Positions 29,068 to 37,405 of a DNA stretch of 64,000 nucleotides are shown piece by piece. The stretch covers positions 113,225-177,224 of the forward strand of contig NZ_JOFL01000010.1 of the NCBI RefSeq assembly GCF_000719265.1, written 5' to 3'. The position numbers and the translations under genes are program-made. Origin of the DNA: Streptomyces roseoverticillatus (GTDB lineage Bacteria > Actinomycetota > Actinomycetes > Streptomycetales > Streptomycetaceae). Within the stretch, counting starts at the first letter, position 1; each line of letters begins with the position of its first letter. The notes below the pieces were generated by a model that was given only the letters and a program-made list of their open reading frames with translations, was not told where the DNA came from and ran no database searches.

Positions 29068-29675
29068 GGGTTCTCCACATCATCCGAAAACCGCCGCAGC
29101 GCAAGCCGCGCGCGGGCGGGTACATGACGAGTGAAGCTAGCGCCGATCATGGCACCGGGCAATGCATTCCGGAACAAACGCCCTGACAGTTGCCGTCAGG
29201 CAGCAAATTGCCCTGGGGCAGGGGGAATTCGGAAGGGGAGCGTCCGGCTCCGAGGGGAGGGGCCGGAAGGCTCGCGGAGGGGCCGGAGCGGGGCCCCGGA
29301 CCCGGGCGCGGGGTCAGGGAGCGAGGTCGCTGTCGCGCAGCGCGTCGATGCTCAGCGGCGGCAGCGGCACCCGGGGCCCGTACCAGCGGCCCGCCCTCGG
29401 GAGGGGCACGGACCGGCCCGTCGGCACCGCCGCTATGGGCGCCGTCAACCTGACGATCCCGAACGGTCGTCGACCGGGGGACGGCGGGGGAGGAGGAGGC
29501 GCATCGCTCACACCAGGGTCAACGAGGCCGCGGGCGGGCGGTGTCGCCCCGGCCCGCGGCTGCTGCCGAATTCCGGGCCTCCCCCCTGTCGCATACTGCG
29601 ACCTGCCTCTACGATGCGTGATCCGGATCACAAGCCATCGGCTCGCGCCTCACACCCCCCTTGTCAGGAGAGACC
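29068..29675. other. 608-nt gap between the subtilisin and DUF485 genes
   Basis: This gap holds the subtilisin promoter region and one doubtful small frame (29314-29511, minus). A Pro-rich minus-strand frame and a plus-strand frame covering most of the gap lack ribosome sites and are not called. Lower coding bias than the surroundings. Confidence 0.5.
29314..29511 (-). CDS. Doubtful small hypothetical protein
   Basis: 65 residues from GTG 29511, beginning with a run of prolines and ending with RWYGPRVPLPPLSIDALRDS. About 86 percent of its codons end in G or C, like neighbouring genes, but no ribosome site precedes the start. No homologue is recalled. Confidence 0.3.
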   Translation of the reverse strand: MSDAPPPPPPSPGRRPFGIVRLTAPIAAVPTGRSVPLPRAGRWYGPRVPLPPLSIDALRDSDLAP

Positions 29676-30065
29676 GTGGACACCGCACCAGTCACCACTG
29701 AGGGGCCGGACGAACCCGACGGCCCGGACGCCACCGCAACCGCCGCGCCCGCCGGCGTGGCCAACCGTTTCAGCGAGGTGCAGTCGAGCGCCGAGTTCGG
29801 CGAACTCCGCCGCGCGCAGCGCTCGTTCGCCTTCCCGCTCACCCTTGCCTTCGTCTCCTGGTACCTGCTGTACGTCCTGCTCTCCAACTACGCGGGCGAC
29901 TTCATGGGCAGCACGGTCCTGGGCAACATCAACGTCGCGTTCGTCCTCGGTCTGGCCCAGTTCCTCACCACCTTCCTGATCGCCTGGTGGTACTCGCGGC
30001 ATGCGGCGGCGAAGCTCGACCCGAAGGCCGAGGCCCTGCGGGCCCGCCTGGAAGCGGGGGAGTGA
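29676..30065 (+). CDS. DUF485 domain membrane protein
   Basis: 129 residues: an acidic/Ala-rich N-terminus, then the DUF485 core with FSEVQSSAEFGELRRAQRS and two transmembrane helices (SWYLLYVLLSNY and VAFVLGLAQFLTTFLIAWWYS). GTG 29676 has AGGAGAG upstream. Its stop overlaps the symporter start as GTGA. DUF485 proteins regularly pair with acetate/monocarboxylate symporters and are presumed accessory subunits. Confidence 0.88.
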   Translation: MDTAPVTTEGPDEPDGPDATATAAPAGVANRFSEVQSSAEFGELRRAQRSFAFPLTLAFVSWYLLYVLLSNYAGDFMGSTVLGNINVAFVLGLAQFLTTFLIAWWYSRHAAAKLDPKAEALRARLEAGE

Positions 30066-31717
30066 CCGTCATGGCCGGCATCTCCAGTGCCCTGCACACC
30101 GGGATCCCGCTCGCGGCCGGCGCCGCGAGCGAGCACCGCACCCTGATCATCACGCTCTTCTCCGTCTTCGTCGCCGCCACCCTCGCCATCACCGTCTGGG
30201 CCGGCCGGCAGACCAAGGACGCCACCGACTTCTACGCCGGCGGCCGCTCCTTCACCGGCTTCCAGAACGGCCTCGCCATCTCCGGCGATTACATGTCCGC
30301 CGCGTCCTTCCTGGGCATCGCGGGCGCCATCGCCCTCTACGGGTACGACGGCTTCCTCTACTCCATCGGCTTCCTCGTCGCCTGGCTGGTGGCCCTGCTG
30401 CTCGTCGCCGAGCCGCTGCGCAACTCCGGCCGCTTCACCATGGCCGACGCCCTCGCCTACCGGCTCAAGCAGCGGCCCGTCCGGACCGCCGCCGGCACCT
30501 CCACCATCGTCGTCTCGATCTTCTACCTGCTCGCGCAGATGATCGGCGCCGGCGCCCTCGTGGCGCTGCTGCTCGGCGCCTCGGGCGAGGGATCACGGCG
30601 CTGGATCATCGGCCTGGTCGGCCTGGTGATGGTCCTCTACGTGACCATCGGCGGCATGAAGGGCACCACGTGGGTGCAGATCGTCAAGGCGGTCCTGCTC
30701 ATCCTCGGCACCCTGCTGATCACCGTCCTCGTCCTCAACAAGGTGGGCTGGAACGTCTCCACCCTGCTCGGGCGCGCCGCCGAGGAGAGCGGCAAGGGCA
30801 AGGCCTTCCTCGAACCGGGCCTGCTGTACGGCAAGGACGGCACCACCAAGCTCAACTTCATCTCGCTCGGCCTCGCCCTCGTCCTGGGCACCGCCGGCCT
30901 GCCGCACATCCTCATCCGCTTCTACACCGTGCCCACCGCCAAGGCCGCCCGCAAGTCCGTGAACTGGGCCATCGGCATCATCGGCGCCTTCTACCTGATG
31001 ACCATCGCGCTGGGCTTCGGCGCCGCCGCCCTCGTGGGCTCCAAGTCCATCACCGCCTCCGACCCCTCCGGCAACACCGCCGCCCCGCTGCTCGCCCAGG
31101 AGGTCGGCGGCGGCGCCGGCTCCACCGGCGGCGCCGTCCTCCTCGCCGTGATCTCCGCGGTCGCCTTCGCGACGATCCTCGCCGTGGTCGCGGGCCTCAC
31201 CCTCGCCTCCTCGGCCTCATTCGCCCACGACCTGTGGGCCAACGTCATCCGCAAGGGGAAGACCAGCGAGAAGGAGGAGCTGCTCACCGCCAAGTGCGCC
31301 GCCGTCGTCATCGGCGCCGTCGCCATCGCCCTGAGCATCTTCGCCCACCGGCTCAACGCCGCCGCCGTCGTGGCCCTCGCCTTCGCCGTCGCGGCCTCCG
31401 CCAACCTCCCGACCATCCTCTACAGCCTCTTCTGGAAGCGCTTCGCCACCCAGGGAGCCCTGTGGTCGATCTACGGCGGACTGATCTCGTCCGTCGGCCT
31501 GGTGATCTTCTCCCCGGTGGTCTCCGGCAACGAGAAGGCCCTCTTCCCCGGCATGAGCTTCGACTACTTCCCGCTCGGCAACCCCGGCCTGGTCTCCATC
31601 CCGCTCGGCTTCCTGCTGGGCTGGCTCGGCTCGCTGCTCTCCGAGCCGGAGCCGGACGCGGACGCCAAGTACGCCGAACTCGAAGTCCGCTCCCTCACGG
31701 GACACGGAGCGCACTGA
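30062..31717 (+). CDS. Cation/acetate symporter, sodium:solute symporter family
   Basis: 551 residues with about 13 membrane helices, SSS (SLC5) family, ActP/MctP-like. Conserved segments are TDFYAGGRSFTGFQNGLAI, GDYMSAASFLGIAG and GGMKGTTWVQIVKA. It imports acetate or other short monocarboxylates with Na+ or H+. GTG 30062 gives coupling with the DUF485 gene; ATG 30071 is an alternative. A strong hairpin follows it. Confidence 0.93.
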   Translation: MTVMAGISSALHTGIPLAAGAASEHRTLIITLFSVFVAATLAITVWAGRQTKDATDFYAGGRSFTGFQNGLAISGDYMSAASFLGIAGAIALYGYDGFLYSIGFLVAWLVALLLVAEPLRNSGRFTMADALAYRLKQRPVRTAAGTSTIVVSIFYLLAQMIGAGALVALLLGASGEGSRRWIIGLVGLVMVLYVTIGGMKGTTWVQIVKAVLLILGTLLITVLVLNKVGWNVSTLLGRAAEESGKGKAFLEPGLLYGKDGTTKLNFISLGLALVLGTAGLPHILIRFYTVPTAKAARKSVNWAIGIIGAFYLMTIALGFGAAALVGSKSITASDPSGNTAAPLLAQEVGGGAGSTGGAVLLAVISAVAFATILAVVAGLTLASSASFAHDLWANVIRKGKTSEKEELLTAKCAAVVIGAVAIALSIFAHRLNAAAVVALAFAVAASANLPTILYSLFWKRFATQGALWSIYGGLISSVGLVIFSPVVSGNEKALFPGMSFDYFPLGNPGLVSIPLGFLLGWLGSLLSEPEPDADAKYAELEVRSLTGHGAH

Positions 31718-31750
31718 GGCTCCTTCCCGGCCCCTGCGACATCCCACAGC

Positions 31751-31790
31751 CGAACGCCGGACGGGCTGAAACCAGCCCGTCCGGCGTTCG
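31751..31790 (+). terminator. Perfect 18-bp hairpin after the symporter gene
   Basis: CGAACGCCGGACGGGCTG, loop AAAC, then the exact complement CAGCCCGTCCGGCGTTCG, 33 nt after the stop. Hairpins with the GCCCGTCCGGCGTTCGAGGA core recur in many Streptomyces genomes (memory), so it may be a spread terminator module. Confidence 0.85.
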
Positions 31791-31895
31791 AGGACCCGGG
31801 TCCGGGACGGAGCCCCGAAACCAGCCGCGCCCCCGGCCATCGCGTACGCTGCGCACAGCGAATGAACGTTCAAGTCCGCCGGGAGGGGCCGCAAC

Positions 31896-32885
31896 GTGCT
31901 CATCGACACCTACGGGCGCGTCGCCACCGACCTGCGCGTCTCCCTGACCGACCGCTGCAACCTGCGCTGCACCTACTGCATGCCCGAAGAGGGCCTCCAG
32001 TGGCTCGCCAAGCCCGACCTGCTCACCGACGACGAGATCGTCCGCCTCGTCGGCATCGCCGTGACCCGGCTCGGCATCACCGAGGTCCGGTTCACCGGCG
32101 GCGAGCCCCTGCTGCGCCCCGGCCTCGTCTCCCTCGTCGAGCGCTGCGCAGCCCTCCGGCCGCGCCCCCGGATATCCCTCACCACCAACGGCATAGGCCT
32201 GGCGCGCACCGCCCCGGCCCTCGCGGCCGCCGGCCTCGACCGCGTCAACGTCTCCCTCGACACGCTGCGGCCCGACGTCTTCCAGCGGCTGACCCGCCGC
32301 AAGCGCCACCAGGACGTCCTCGACGGCCTCGCCGCGGCCCGCGCCGCCGGCCTCGCGCCCGTGAAGATCAACGCCGTCCTGATGCCCGGCCTCAACGACG
32401 ACGAGGCCCCCGGCCTGCTGGCCTGGGCCCTCGACCACGGCTACGAACTGCGCTTCATCGAGCAGATGCCCCTCGACGCCCAGCACGGGTGGCGCCGCGA
32501 CGGCATGATCACCGCGGCGGACATCCTCGCGAGCCTGCGCACCCGCTTCACCCTCACCCCCGAGGACGCCGACGAGCGCGGCGCCGCCCCCGCCGAACGC
32601 TGGCTCGTCGACGGCGGGCCCGGCCGGGTCGGCGTCATCGCCTCCGTCACCCGCCCCTTCTGCGGAGCCTGCGACCGCACCCGGCTCACCGCCGACGGGC
32701 AGATCCGCAACTGCCTCTTCGCGCGCGAGGAGTCCGACCTGCGCGCCGCGCTGCGCTCCGGCGCCACGGACGACGAGCTCGCCGAGCGCTGGAAGCAGGC
32801 CATGCGGGGCAAGAAGGCGGGCTCGGGCCTGGACGACCCGTCCTTCCTGCAGCCGCAGCGGCCCATGTCCGCCATCGGAGGCTGA
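31896..32885 (+). CDS. moaA: GTP 3',8-cyclase MoaA
   Basis: Radical SAM enzyme that opens molybdenum cofactor synthesis by rearranging GTP. 329 residues. The N-terminal cluster motif is CNLRCTYC; the C-terminal second cluster Cys residues are in FCGACDRTRLTADG and RNCLF; the protein ends in Gly-Gly as MoaA requires. GTG 31896 has GGGAGGGG upstream. No other moa gene is adjacent. Confidence 0.96.
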   Translation: MLIDTYGRVATDLRVSLTDRCNLRCTYCMPEEGLQWLAKPDLLTDDEIVRLVGIAVTRLGITEVRFTGGEPLLRPGLVSLVERCAALRPRPRISLTTNGIGLARTAPALAAAGLDRVNVSLDTLRPDVFQRLTRRKRHQDVLDGLAAARAAGLAPVKINAVLMPGLNDDEAPGLLAWALDHGYELRFIEQMPLDAQHGWRRDGMITAADILASLRTRFTLTPEDADERGAAPAERWLVDGGPGRVGVIASVTRPFCGACDRTRLTADGQIRNCLFAREESDLRAALRSGATDDELAERWKQAMRGKKAGSGLDDPSFLQPQRPMSAIGG

Positions 32886-32921
32886 GCGGGCCGGCCCGCC
32901 CGGCCCGGGCCTTCGGGAGGC

Positions 32922-33146
32922 CTACGCCCGCGGTGAGGCCTCCCACTCCGCCAGCGTCACCACGTCCTTCAGGAAGCCCCGCAGCCCGAGGAAGTTGGAC
33001 AGGTGCTCGCGGTGCTCGTCGCACGCGAGCCACGTCTTGCGGCGGTCCGGCGTGTGCAGCTTGGGGTTGTTCCACGCCAGCACCCAGACGGCGGGGGCAC
33101 GGCAGCCCTTGGCGGAACAGATCACGGCGTCATCGGGGGAAGTCAC
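32922..33146 (-). CDS. Small Cys/His protein, possible zinc-binding
   Basis: 74 residues with CSAKGC, a Trp-rich middle (VWVLAWNNPK) and CDEHREHL, an arrangement that could bind one zinc ion. No known function. Convergent with moaA, 36 nt apart, with GC-rich inverted sequence between them. Confidence 0.7.
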   Translation of the reverse strand: MTSPDDAVICSAKGCRAPAVWVLAWNNPKLHTPDRRKTWLACDEHREHLSNFLGLRGFLKDVVTLAEWEASPRA

Positions 33147-33361
33147 ACCCCAGACTCTACGAACCGTGTGCAGACACGGCGACGCCGGGCAGCCACGGGG
33201 GGAGCCGCCCGGCGTCGGTCTGTCGCTCCGACGGGGGATGCGGAGCGCTTAGGAAGTATGTCACGGGGTGCCCGGCGTGCGGCACTGAAACCACATGATT
33301 GATCTGAGGTTTTCTTGAGCTTTGCGGCGCGCGCCCTCGCCCGCCGCGCCCCCACGGCGTA

Positions 33362-33736
33362 TCAGCCGTGGTCACGCCCTTGATCACCCTCGGGGCCACG
33401 GCCGGCTTCCGGGACGGATTCCGCCATCCCCTCACCGGGACCCGGCATCAGCGCCGGCCGTGTCGGGGCCGGTACGAACGTGCCGGGCAGCGAAGGGGCG
33501 TTCTCCCGCCCCGCGTTGGCGATCACGACCGCCACGTACGGCAGCGCGGCACCCAGGATCAGCGTGCCGATCGCCACATAGCGCTCGACGTTCCACAGCA
33601 CCACGGTGAGCACCACCGACAGGGTGCGGATCGCCATCGAGATGACGTAGCGCCGCTGGCGGCCGCGCACGTCCTCCGCCAGGCCCTGACGGGCACCGGT
33701 GATCCTGAAGACCGCCGCCCCGCCCTGCTTCCGCAT
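33362..33736 (-). CDS. DUF3099 domain membrane protein
   Basis: 124 residues from ATG 33736 (a GTG 33 nt upstream is possible). The N-terminus FRITGARQGLAEDVRGRQRRY is DUF3099-like, followed by two hydrophobic helices (~33-50 and ~55-75) and a Pro-rich tail. Function unknown. The gap between it and the small Cys/His gene (33147-33361) shows nothing notable. Confidence 0.75.
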   Translation of the reverse strand: MRKQGGAAVFRITGARQGLAEDVRGRQRRYVISMAIRTLSVVLTVVLWNVERYVAIGTLILGAALPYVAVVIANAGRENAPSLPGTFVPAPTRPALMPGPGEGMAESVPEAGRGPEGDQGRDHG

Positions 33737-33965
33737 CACGTTCCACCACCTGATCCGCTGCGCCCGCACGCCCTCGCCGGGACACCCTCCACGTTACGCC
33801 GCGTGGCCGCCGGGTACGAGAGCGGGTCCCCGGGCGTCCCCGTTCCCACCTGCGGCTGCGTAGGGCAAGCCCGTACGGCGGCGGACGGACCGCTCCGGCG
33901 TGCGCCGTACGGACGACGGCCCCAGAATGGCGGGGCACGGCACATCGCGCCGCTGAGGAGGCGAC

Positions 33966-34256
33966 ATGAGCTGGTTGTGGGCCATCATCGTCGGACTTGT
34001 CCTGGGCCTGATCGCCAAGGCCATCCTGCCGGGCAAACAGCAGATCCCCCTGTGGTTGACGATCATCCTGGGCATGATCGGCAGCCTGCTCGGCAACTGG
34101 GCGGCCACGGGGCTCGGCATCAACGAGACCAGGGGCATCGACTGGGGCCGGCACCTGCTGCAGCTGGCCGGCGCCGTCCTCGTCGTCGGCATCGGCGACC
34201 GGCTGTGGGTCGCGGTCCGCGGCGGCAACAAGAGCGGCGGCAGACACGCGGCGTGA
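33966..34256 (+). CDS. GlsB/YeaQ/YmgE family membrane protein
   Basis: 96 residues, three hydrophobic helices with Gly-rich motifs (IIVGLVLGLIAKAILPGKQ, ILGMIGSLLGNWAA). Transglycosylase-associated/GlsB-type small stress membrane protein. GAGGAGGCGAC precedes the ATG. A hairpin follows at 34286-34325. Confidence 0.88.
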   Translation: MSWLWAIIVGLVLGLIAKAILPGKQQIPLWLTIILGMIGSLLGNWAATGLGINETRGIDWGRHLLQLAGAVLVVGIGDRLWVAVRGGNKSGGRHAA

Positions 34257-34285
34257 CGGCGGGGGACCACGCGCCGTAACGGCGC

Positions 34286-34325
34286 CGGGGCGGCCCGCAC
34301 GCGTTCTCGCGCACGGACCGCCCCG
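34286..34325. terminator. Bidirectional hairpin between convergent genes
   Basis: CGGGGCGG and CCGCCCCG arms with further CCG/CGG pairing around a 16 nt loop, between the ends of the GlsB-like gene and tyrS. Confidence 0.65.
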
Positions 34326-34346
34326 GACCGGAGCGCGGCGGGTTCC

Positions 34347-35747
34347 CTACCGCAGCTCGGCGATCTTCCGGCCGGCCTTGAGGTAGACCTTCCCGGCCCC
34401 GGCGACCTTCGCGACCGTCTCCGTCACGACCTCGCCCAGCGGGCGGATCGCGTCGGCCTCGGCCAGCACGACGGCCTCCTGGCCGCCGTCCGTCTCGACC
34501 ACGAGGCGCAGGCCGTTCTGCTTGGCGACCCGGCGGGCCGCCGAGGCGGACGGCTGGAAGCCCAGGACCTGGCTGAGCACCGCCGTCGCCGGCGAGCCGC
34601 CGTGCTCGGCGAGCTCCACCACGGGCGTCTCCACGTCGGAGAAGCTCTTCTTCGAGAACTGCGCGACGAACCCGGCCCGGGCCGCCATCGCCGCCTCGAT
34701 CCCGTACAGCGCCGTCACGACCTCACCCGCGAGGATCTTCTTGAGGTCCATCGGGTGCAGCGAGCGCTCCCCGACCCGGGACAGCGCGAGGGCGATCTCC
34801 TCGTCCGTCCACTCGGTCCACGCCTTCAGGTACGGCTCCATCAGCCGGTCCGGCACCGACATGATCTTGCCGAAGACGTCGTCGGCGGGCGCGGTCAGGC
34901 CCACGTAGTTGCCCTTGGACTTGGACATCTTCGCGCCCGTGCCGTCCGTGCCCTCGATCAGCGGCATGGTGACGACGAGCTGCGGCGTCTGGCCCTTCAG
35001 CTCCATGAGCTTGCGGCCCATCTGCAGATTCAGCAGCTGGTCGGCGCCGCCCAGCTCCACGTCGCAGTCGAGCGCGACCGAGTCCAGGCCCTGGGCGATC
35101 GGGTACAGCAGCTCCGACATCGTCAGGCCCGAGCCCGCCGCCAGGCGGTTGCGGAAGTCCTCGCGCTGCAGCAGCTGCGAGACCGGCACCTGCGACAGCA
35201 GGCCGAGCAGCTCCGGGAAGGTGTACGGGGCCAGCCAGGAGCTGTTCTGGACGAACGTGACCTTCTCGAAGTCGAAGAACGGGCGGACCTGCTCGCGGTA
35301 GCCCGCGAGGTTCTTCGCGATGTCCTCGTCTGTCAGCGGCGGGCGCTCGGCCGTGCGGCCCGTCGGGTCGCCGATCTTGGCCGTGAAGTCACCGATGAGG
35401 AGGGTGACGTCGTGGCCCATGCGCTGGAAGCGGCTGAGGATGATCACCGGCACGGCGTGGCCCAGGTGGACGTCGGCCGCCGTCGGGTCGATGCCCAGCT
35501 TCAGCTTCAGGCCCTTGCCCTCCGCGCGCCGCTTCTCGATCCGCTCGGCCAGCTTGTCCACGCCCGGCAGCACCTCGACGGTGCGGGCGGCGATCAGCTC
35601 GGCCTGCTCCTTCGCCGACAGATCCGTCAGATCGAGATAGCGCCGCGAGCCCGTCTCCTGGAGCAGCCGCTGGACGGTCTGGTCGGAGGAGAGGTCCTGC
35701 GCGAGGAGCTCGCCGGCGCGGGCGACGGATTCGCCGAGGCGTGTCAT
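34347..35747 (-). CDS. tyrS: Tyrosyl-tRNA synthetase
   Basis: 466 residues, class Ic. The Rossmann catalytic domain has DPTAADVHLGH (HIGH motif, residue ~94) and GAKMSKSKGN (KMSKS). VELGGADQLLNLQMG contacts tyrosine. The C-terminal ~60 residues form an S4-like RNA-binding domain. About 45 residues precede the usual family start, an Actinobacteria-like extension. AGGA precedes ATG 35747. The leader contains a hairpin followed by a T-rich stretch. Confidence 0.95.
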   Translation of the reverse strand: MTRLGESVARAGELLAQDLSSDQTVQRLLQETGSRRYLDLTDLSAKEQAELIAARTVEVLPGVDKLAERIEKRRAEGKGLKLKLGIDPTAADVHLGHAVPVIILSRFQRMGHDVTLLIGDFTAKIGDPTGRTAERPPLTDEDIAKNLAGYREQVRPFFDFEKVTFVQNSSWLAPYTFPELLGLLSQVPVSQLLQREDFRNRLAAGSGLTMSELLYPIAQGLDSVALDCDVELGGADQLLNLQMGRKLMELKGQTPQLVVTMPLIEGTDGTGAKMSKSKGNYVGLTAPADDVFGKIMSVPDRLMEPYLKAWTEWTDEEIALALSRVGERSLHPMDLKKILAGEVVTALYGIEAAMAARAGFVAQFSKKSFSDVETPVVELAEHGGSPATAVLSQVLGFQPSASAARRVAKQNGLRLVVETDGGQEAVVLAEADAIRPLGEVVTETVAKVAGAGKVYLKAGRKIAELR

Positions 35748-35785
35748 GACATTCCTGGGGTCGATGGGACGAAGAAGAGACGAAG

Positions 35786-35813
35786 AAGAAAAGCCCCGCG
35801 TCCGGGGACGCGG
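35786..35813 (-). terminator. Hairpin with T-rich tail between tldE and tyrS
   Basis: On the minus strand CCGCGTCC, CC, GGACGCGG (35796-35813) is followed by GGCTTTTCTTCTTC, an unusually good intrinsic terminator for this genome. It lies 89 nt after tldE and 39 nt before tyrS. A second copy of CCGCGTCC (35844-35851) sits just upstream and could pair instead, so an attenuator for tyrS is possible. Confidence 0.65.
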
Positions 35814-35854
35814 TGGAACGCAGAAGGAGAGAGGGGGACGGGTGGACGCGGACC

Positions 35855-35860
35855 AGTCTA
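35855..35860 (-). promoter_or_regulatory. Possible tyrS -10 hexamer
   Basis: TAGACT on the minus strand, which would start a ~100 nt tyrS leader including the hairpin. No -35 consensus is seen. Confidence 0.35.
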
Positions 35861-35901
35861 TTCGGACCGGTACCGCGCCCCCGCTGTCACACCCCCGGCC
35901 G

Positions 35902-37293
35902 TCACACCCCCCGGCTCACCGAGCTCATGTTGAAGTCCGGCACCCGCAGGGCGGGCGCCGACGCCCGGGTGAAGTAGTCGCCCCACTCGCGCGGCAGCGT
36001 CGGCTCGGTGCGGCCCGCCTCGGTGGCGCGCGACAGCAGCGACACCGGGGACTCGTTGAAGCGGAAGTTGTTGACCTCGCCGACGACCTCGCCGTTCTCC
36101 ACGAGATAGACGCCGTCCCGGGTCAGCCCCGTCAGCAGCAGCGACGCCGGGTCGACCTCGCGGATGTACCACAGCGACGTCAGCAGCAGACCACGCTCGG
36201 TGGCCGCGACCATCTCCTCCAGCGAGCGCGTGCCGCCCGCGTCCAGGATCAGGTTGTCCACGCCCGGGGTGACCGGCAGGTCCGTGAGCCCGGCGGAGTG
36301 CCGCGTGGTGACCAGGTGCTCCAGCACGCCGTCACGGATCCAGTCCACCCGGCCCAGCGGCAGGCCGTTGTCGAAGACCGACGCGTCGTCCCCCGAGGAA
36401 GCCGTGAGCACGAACGGCGCGCACTCCAGGCCCGCCGCCCGCGGATCGCTGCGCAGCGTCAGCGGCAGCGGGGACAGCTTCTCCCCGACACGGGTGCCGC
36501 CCCCGGTCTTCGAGAACACCGTCCGGCCCTCGGCGGCGTCGCGCGCGGCGGCCGACCACATCTGGTAGACGAGCAGGTCCGCCACGGCCGTCGGCGGCAG
36601 CAGCGTCTCGTACCGCCCGGCCGGCAGCTCGATCTTCCGCTCGGCCCACGCGAGGCGCCGCGCCAGCTCGGCGTCCAGCGCCTGCGGGTCCACGTCCGTG
36701 AAGTCCCGGGTGGACCGGCCCGCCCACGCCGAACGCACGCCGTCCGGCGACTTGGCGTTGAGCTCCAGGGTGCCGGTCGGCTGGTCGTGGCGCAGCCGCA
36801 GCCCGGCGGACGTGCCCAGGTAGTGCGAGGAGACCTCGTGCAGGGCGAAGCCGTACAGCTCGCGTCCCGCGGCGCGCGCCCCGGCGAAGGACTCGCCGAG
36901 CGCGGGCGCGAAGCCGTCGAAGACGGAGGAGGAGGTCTCGGCGGGCGCGGCGGTGAAGCCGGGGGAGTGCGGCACGCCCGTCACCAGCGGCTGGGCGTCC
37001 TCGGCCGGCCCGGCCTCGCGCGCGGCGGCCTCGGCGGCCCGCACCAGCGGCTCCAGCTCCCCGGCCGTCACGGCCGAGCGCGACACGACGCCCGAGGCGG
37101 TGCCCTCGGCGCCGTCGACGGTGGCGATCACCGTGACCGTACGGCCGCGGGTGACGCCGTTGGTCGTCAGCGCGTTGCGCGCCCAGCGGAGGTTGGCCGA
37201 GGAGTGCTCGCTGGCGATCACCATGCAGCCGTCGGTGCGGGACAGCTCCAGGGCGCGCTCGACGATCTCGTGCGGCTGGTGACGACGGCTCAC
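35902..37293 (-). CDS. tldE: TldE/PmbA-like metallopeptidase subunit
   Basis: 463 residues, TldD/PmbA family. As in other TldE subunits, the HExxxH zinc motif of TldD is missing; this partner forms a heterodimer with TldD that degrades small or unstructured peptides. The start is GTG 37293, which lies inside a duplicated copy of the tldD 3' end. The pair is transcribed tldD then tldE. Confidence 0.9.
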   Translation of the reverse strand: MSRRHQPHEIVERALELSRTDGCMVIASEHSSANLRWARNALTTNGVTRGRTVTVIATVDGAEGTASGVVSRSAVTAGELEPLVRAAEAAAREAGPAEDAQPLVTGVPHSPGFTAAPAETSSSVFDGFAPALGESFAGARAAGRELYGFALHEVSSHYLGTSAGLRLRHDQPTGTLELNAKSPDGVRSAWAGRSTRDFTDVDPQALDAELARRLAWAERKIELPAGRYETLLPPTAVADLLVYQMWSAAARDAAEGRTVFSKTGGGTRVGEKLSPLPLTLRSDPRAAGLECAPFVLTASSGDDASVFDNGLPLGRVDWIRDGVLEHLVTTRHSAGLTDLPVTPGVDNLILDAGGTRSLEEMVAATERGLLLTSLWYIREVDPASLLLTGLTRDGVYLVENGEVVGEVNNFRFNESPVSLLSRATEAGRTEPTLPREWGDYFTRASAPALRVPDFNMSSVSRGV

Positions 37294-37405
37294 TGACCGG
37301 CCTCCTCGGTGGTGTTCAAACTGTGCTTTCCCGGGGGGCGACCCCCGGACCCCCGGCCGGTTGCGTGGTGACCGCTCACTGACCCGCCTCCTCAGTGGTG
37401 TTCAA
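37288..37405 (-). repeat. 32-bp direct duplication of the tldD/tldE junction
   Basis: GCTCACTGACC[C/G]GCCTCCTC (with the following GTGGTGTTCAA) occurs at 37374-37405 and 37288-37319, 86 nt apart, with 2 mismatches in 32. Both copies encode the end of Tld[13 protein letters not shown], and both differences are at wobble positions. The segment between them includes a GC-rich inverted sequence (37328-37356). Confidence 0.85.

Noticed and set aside
35755..35860. T-box riboswitch in the tyrS leader
   Set aside because: A short CCACCGCG resembles part of the T-box motif, but the leader is only ~100 nt and lacks the full T-box sequence and specifier stem.
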